A stretch of DNA of 49,929 bases from Eubacteriaceae bacterium (lineage in GTDB: Bacteria; Bacillota; Clostridia; Lachnospirales; Lachnospiraceae). A program made the position numbers and the translations under genes. Within the stretch, counting starts at the first letter, position 1; each line of letters opens with the position of its first letter. The DNA lies in contig CAJTCR010000039.1 in assembly GCA_910574915.1 (NCBI GenBank), positions 1 through 49,929 of the forward strand, in the 5' to 3' direction. Under the pieces are notes generated by a model. It made no database searches. It was not told where the DNA came from and worked only from the letters and a program-made list of their open reading frames with translations. Below, in pieces: positions 48,012-49,929 of this stretch.

Positions 48012-49696
48012 CTGCCACGCGCCTCCTTCCTGCACCGTTCTATCTGCTCTTTGCTGAAATTGAATACTATCTCCACACGTCTGTCTTTATAGACGGTAAT
48101 CTTTTTCACCAGACAGCGCACTGCCTGACTGTCAAGTTCTGTACGATCCTTCCCTTTCCACAGACAGCGGATAAACTGATTCATTTCTTCTGCTTCTTTT
48201 CTGATATGCTGCACATTGATTTCCTGTTTTGATAACTCCTTTATCAGATTGCTTTTTTCAGTTTCCCTGTTTACTTTCAAGTCCAGAAATGCTTCCTTGT
48301 CTATTCTGCCTGTTTTGTACTGTATGTAAATGGAACTCATTGCAATATCCAAATCCCGAATATGCGCCTGAATATCCTCCTTTCTTTTTTCTGCTTTTTT
48401 TTCTTTTTGTTCTGCCTGTTTTCGGTTATAATCTACCAATGTTTTCATACGGACTCCTGACAGATGAAACTCTTTTCGCAGTGTTTCCATTACAATCTGG
48501 TTAACCGCATGGAATGATATAAAATGGCTGTCGCATTTTAACGCATCAATTCTCTGTATGTTCGGGCATCCATAAGAATATGACCTTATGGATACCTGAT
48601 AGGATTTCTTATTTAATCCACATATTCTTCTCAGTTTTCCACCACACTCGCCGCAATCAATCAAATCCTTATAAATATCCTCCGGCAAAGTATCTTCCTG
48701 CAGTCTTTTCTTCTTAAGTTCTGTCTTTCTTTTTTCTTCTATCTTAGCCAAAACACGGTAAAATAAGTCCTCACTGATAATCGGTTCATGGGTATGTTCT
48801 ACCGTAACCACTTCATCCGGTTCAATATGATGCCTTTCCCCGTTGCGGTAAATCTTATCACCTGCCCGGATCTGCACTAACGTACCGATATACACAGGGT
48901 TTGTAAGAATTGTTCTTATTGTCTGATCCGACCATTGTTTCAACAATTCTCCTTCTTCACTATATACATGCCCAACCTTTTTGTATTCACTCGGCCTGTG
49001 AACATGCTGCTCATACAGCCAGGAAATAATTTGTCTGATCCCTTTCCCTTCATCAAACAGATGATAGATCTTTCTTACAACATCGCTTGCGCCTTCTTCT
49101 GGAAAAAGAACCTTCTTCCCATTGATCCACCTGCCATGATAACCATAGGAGGGAACTCCTCCCACATAGCAGCCCTGCTCCATCTTTGACCTTTTAATTG
49201 TCCTTACTTTTTCCGCACAATCTCTGGCATACAGTTCATTCACGACATTTTTCAGATGAATCGCAAGGGCATCGTTTTCTCCATGCTTCCGGTGGCTGTC
49301 ATACCCATCAGACACGGAAATAAACCTGACGTTAAAAAATGGAAAGATTTTCTCCATGTAGTTTCCTGTTTCTATATAATTACGTCCAAATCTTGAGAAA
49401 TCTTTTACAATCACACAGTTAATCTTATGCCGCCGGATGTCGGCCATCAGCTTTTCAAATCCCTCACGTTCAAAATTTGTTCCGGTTTTTCCTAAATCCG
49501 TATAACACTCTGCAAGCACGATATCTTCAGATTTCTCGATATACTTTTTTGCAATCTCAATCTGTGTATCTATGGATTCATTTTTCCGGTCATACATATC
49601 CACGGATAATCTGGCATAAATGCCGGCGTTCCAGATACACTCCGCCATTTTTACAGACTGCTGTATTTCCTTCGCTTTTTTTGATGTTCTTGCCAT
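48008..49696 (-). CDS. large serine recombinase (first of a pair)
   Basis: 562 residues. Resolvase domain with S31 (YARLSVDMYDRKNESIDTQI), DLGKTGTNFERE and CVIVKDFSRFGRNYIETGNY; recombinase domain (SYGYHGRWINGKKV; GIRQIISWLYEQ); zinc-ribbon cysteines (DCGECGGKLRRICG); C-terminal coiled coil. It belongs to the same family as the next gene but is clearly diverged. Two coupled large serine recombinases are known from SCC-type (ccrA/ccrB) and several clostridial integrative elements, where both may be needed. AAGGATGTGA lies before the start. Other element genes are not in the window. Confidence 0.93.
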   Translation of the reverse strand: MARTSKKAKEIQQSVKMAECIWNAGIYARLSVDMYDRKNESIDTQIEIAKKYIEKSEDIVLAECYTDLGKTGTNFEREGFEKLMADIRRHKINCVIVKDFSRFGRNYIETGNYMEKIFPFFNVRFISVSDGYDSHRKHGENDALAIHLKNVVNELYARDCAEKVRTIKRSKMEQGCYVGGVPSYGYHGRWINGKKVLFPEEGASDVVRKIYHLFDEGKGIRQIISWLYEQHVHRPSEYKKVGHVYSEEGELLKQWSDQTIRTILTNPVYIGTLVQIRAGDKIYRNGERHHIEPDEVVTVEHTHEPIISEDLFYRVLAKIEEKRKTELKKKRLQEDTLPEDIYKDLIDCGECGGKLRRICGLNKKSYQVSIRSYSYGCPNIQRIDALKCDSHFISFHAVNQIVMETLRKEFHLSGVRMKTLVDYNRKQAEQKEKKAEKRKEDIQAHIRDLDIAMSSIYIQYKTGRIDKEAFLDLKVNRETEKSNLIKELSKQEINVQHIRKEAEEMNQFIRCLWKGKDRTELDSQAVRCLVKKITVYKDRRVEIVFNFSKEQIERCRKEARGR

Positions 49697-49929
49697 TTAC
49701 ACCGTCACATCCTTTCCATCATTATAAAACTTGAAAAAATGCCATGCATTTTCCTCGTTAGCTTATCATCCCTCTTAACTTGACCCACAATTATAACATA
49801 TATTTTCGATAAGCAAGTAATGAGCAAAGAACCTCTAAGCCCTGACAAATAGAACGTGCTCCGGGCATACCATCGCTCGGAGCACCTTTTATTCCACTCA
49901 GAACCCCTAAATCATAAATCGCCTCTTTC
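49697..49929. other. upstream region of the recombinases, end of window
   Basis: 233 bases without a gene. A TATAAT box on the minus strand (49790-49795) with TTGCTT 15 bases upstream may be the recombinase promoter. Positions 49856-49863 and 49878-49885 form an 8-bp GC-rich hairpin (GTGCTCCG/CGGAGCAC) followed by CTTTTATT, a weak terminator on the plus strand. Confidence 0.4.

Overview
The window looks like chromosome of an anaerobic gut-type Firmicute, most probably a Lachnospiraceae (Clostridia). The evidence is strong AGGAGG-type ribosome binding sites, consensus sigma-A promoters with 17-base spacers, the housekeeping set (radA, clpC, relQ-type synthetase, pfkA, dnaE, ptsI, a short metH) and small proteins of clostridial style. 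No rRNA or CRISPR array is present. Genus and species cannot be told from the sequence alone.

Layout. (1) 0.1-4.2 kb: an ArsR-like regulator, a minus-strand operon of two RimK-like ATP-grasp ligases plus a Cys-rich small protein behind a leader with a terminator-like hairpin, and a NYN-domain protein. (2) 4.3-11.6 kb: a small gene with radA, and a tight operon of a HAD phosphatase, a Cadherin-like surface/membrane protein and clpC. (3) 11.8-12.5 kb: the first pair of long hairpin repeats. (4) 12.5-21 kb: two small membrane proteins, three identical tRNA-Gly(GCC) genes, a relQ-type alarmone synthetase, a SpoU-type RNA methyltransferase, pfkA, dnaE and ogt. (5) 21-27 kb: a LysR regulator divergent from a MATE exporter, an orphan HicB-like antitoxin, a phosphodiesterase, ptsI and a PAP2 phosphatase. 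(6) 27.0-35.0 kb: two further hairpin-repeat loci flank a signalling cassette of one response regulator and two paralogous PocR-type hybrid histidine kinases with no DNA-binding output. (7) 35.0-37.5 kb: a cobalamin-dependent methionine synthase without a reactivation domain.

At about 37.8 kb the sequence turns clearly AT-rich and the gene content becomes accessory up to the end of the window. This island holds remnants of a P-loop (STAND/AAA-like) ATPase, a retropepsin-like protease with a small partner, a 1254-residue protein joining an HD phosphohydrolase-type domain to an Hsp90/MutL-type (GHKL) ATPase, an antitoxin-like gene with a broken PIN-domain toxin, unknown genes, and two translationally coupled large serine recombinases. 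A 35-bp exact direct repeat stands upstream of two unrelated accessory genes in the island. It reads as an integrative element or defence island whose far end is outside the window.

The most unusual feature is a family of ~230-300 bp hairpin elements (five complete, one collapsed), arranged as head-to-head pairs at three intergenic loci. Their ~70-bp core is nearly identical in all copies, whereas the 30-bp arms differ between copies yet stay complementary within each copy. The second candidate is the HD-Hsp90 protein in its recombinase-bearing island.
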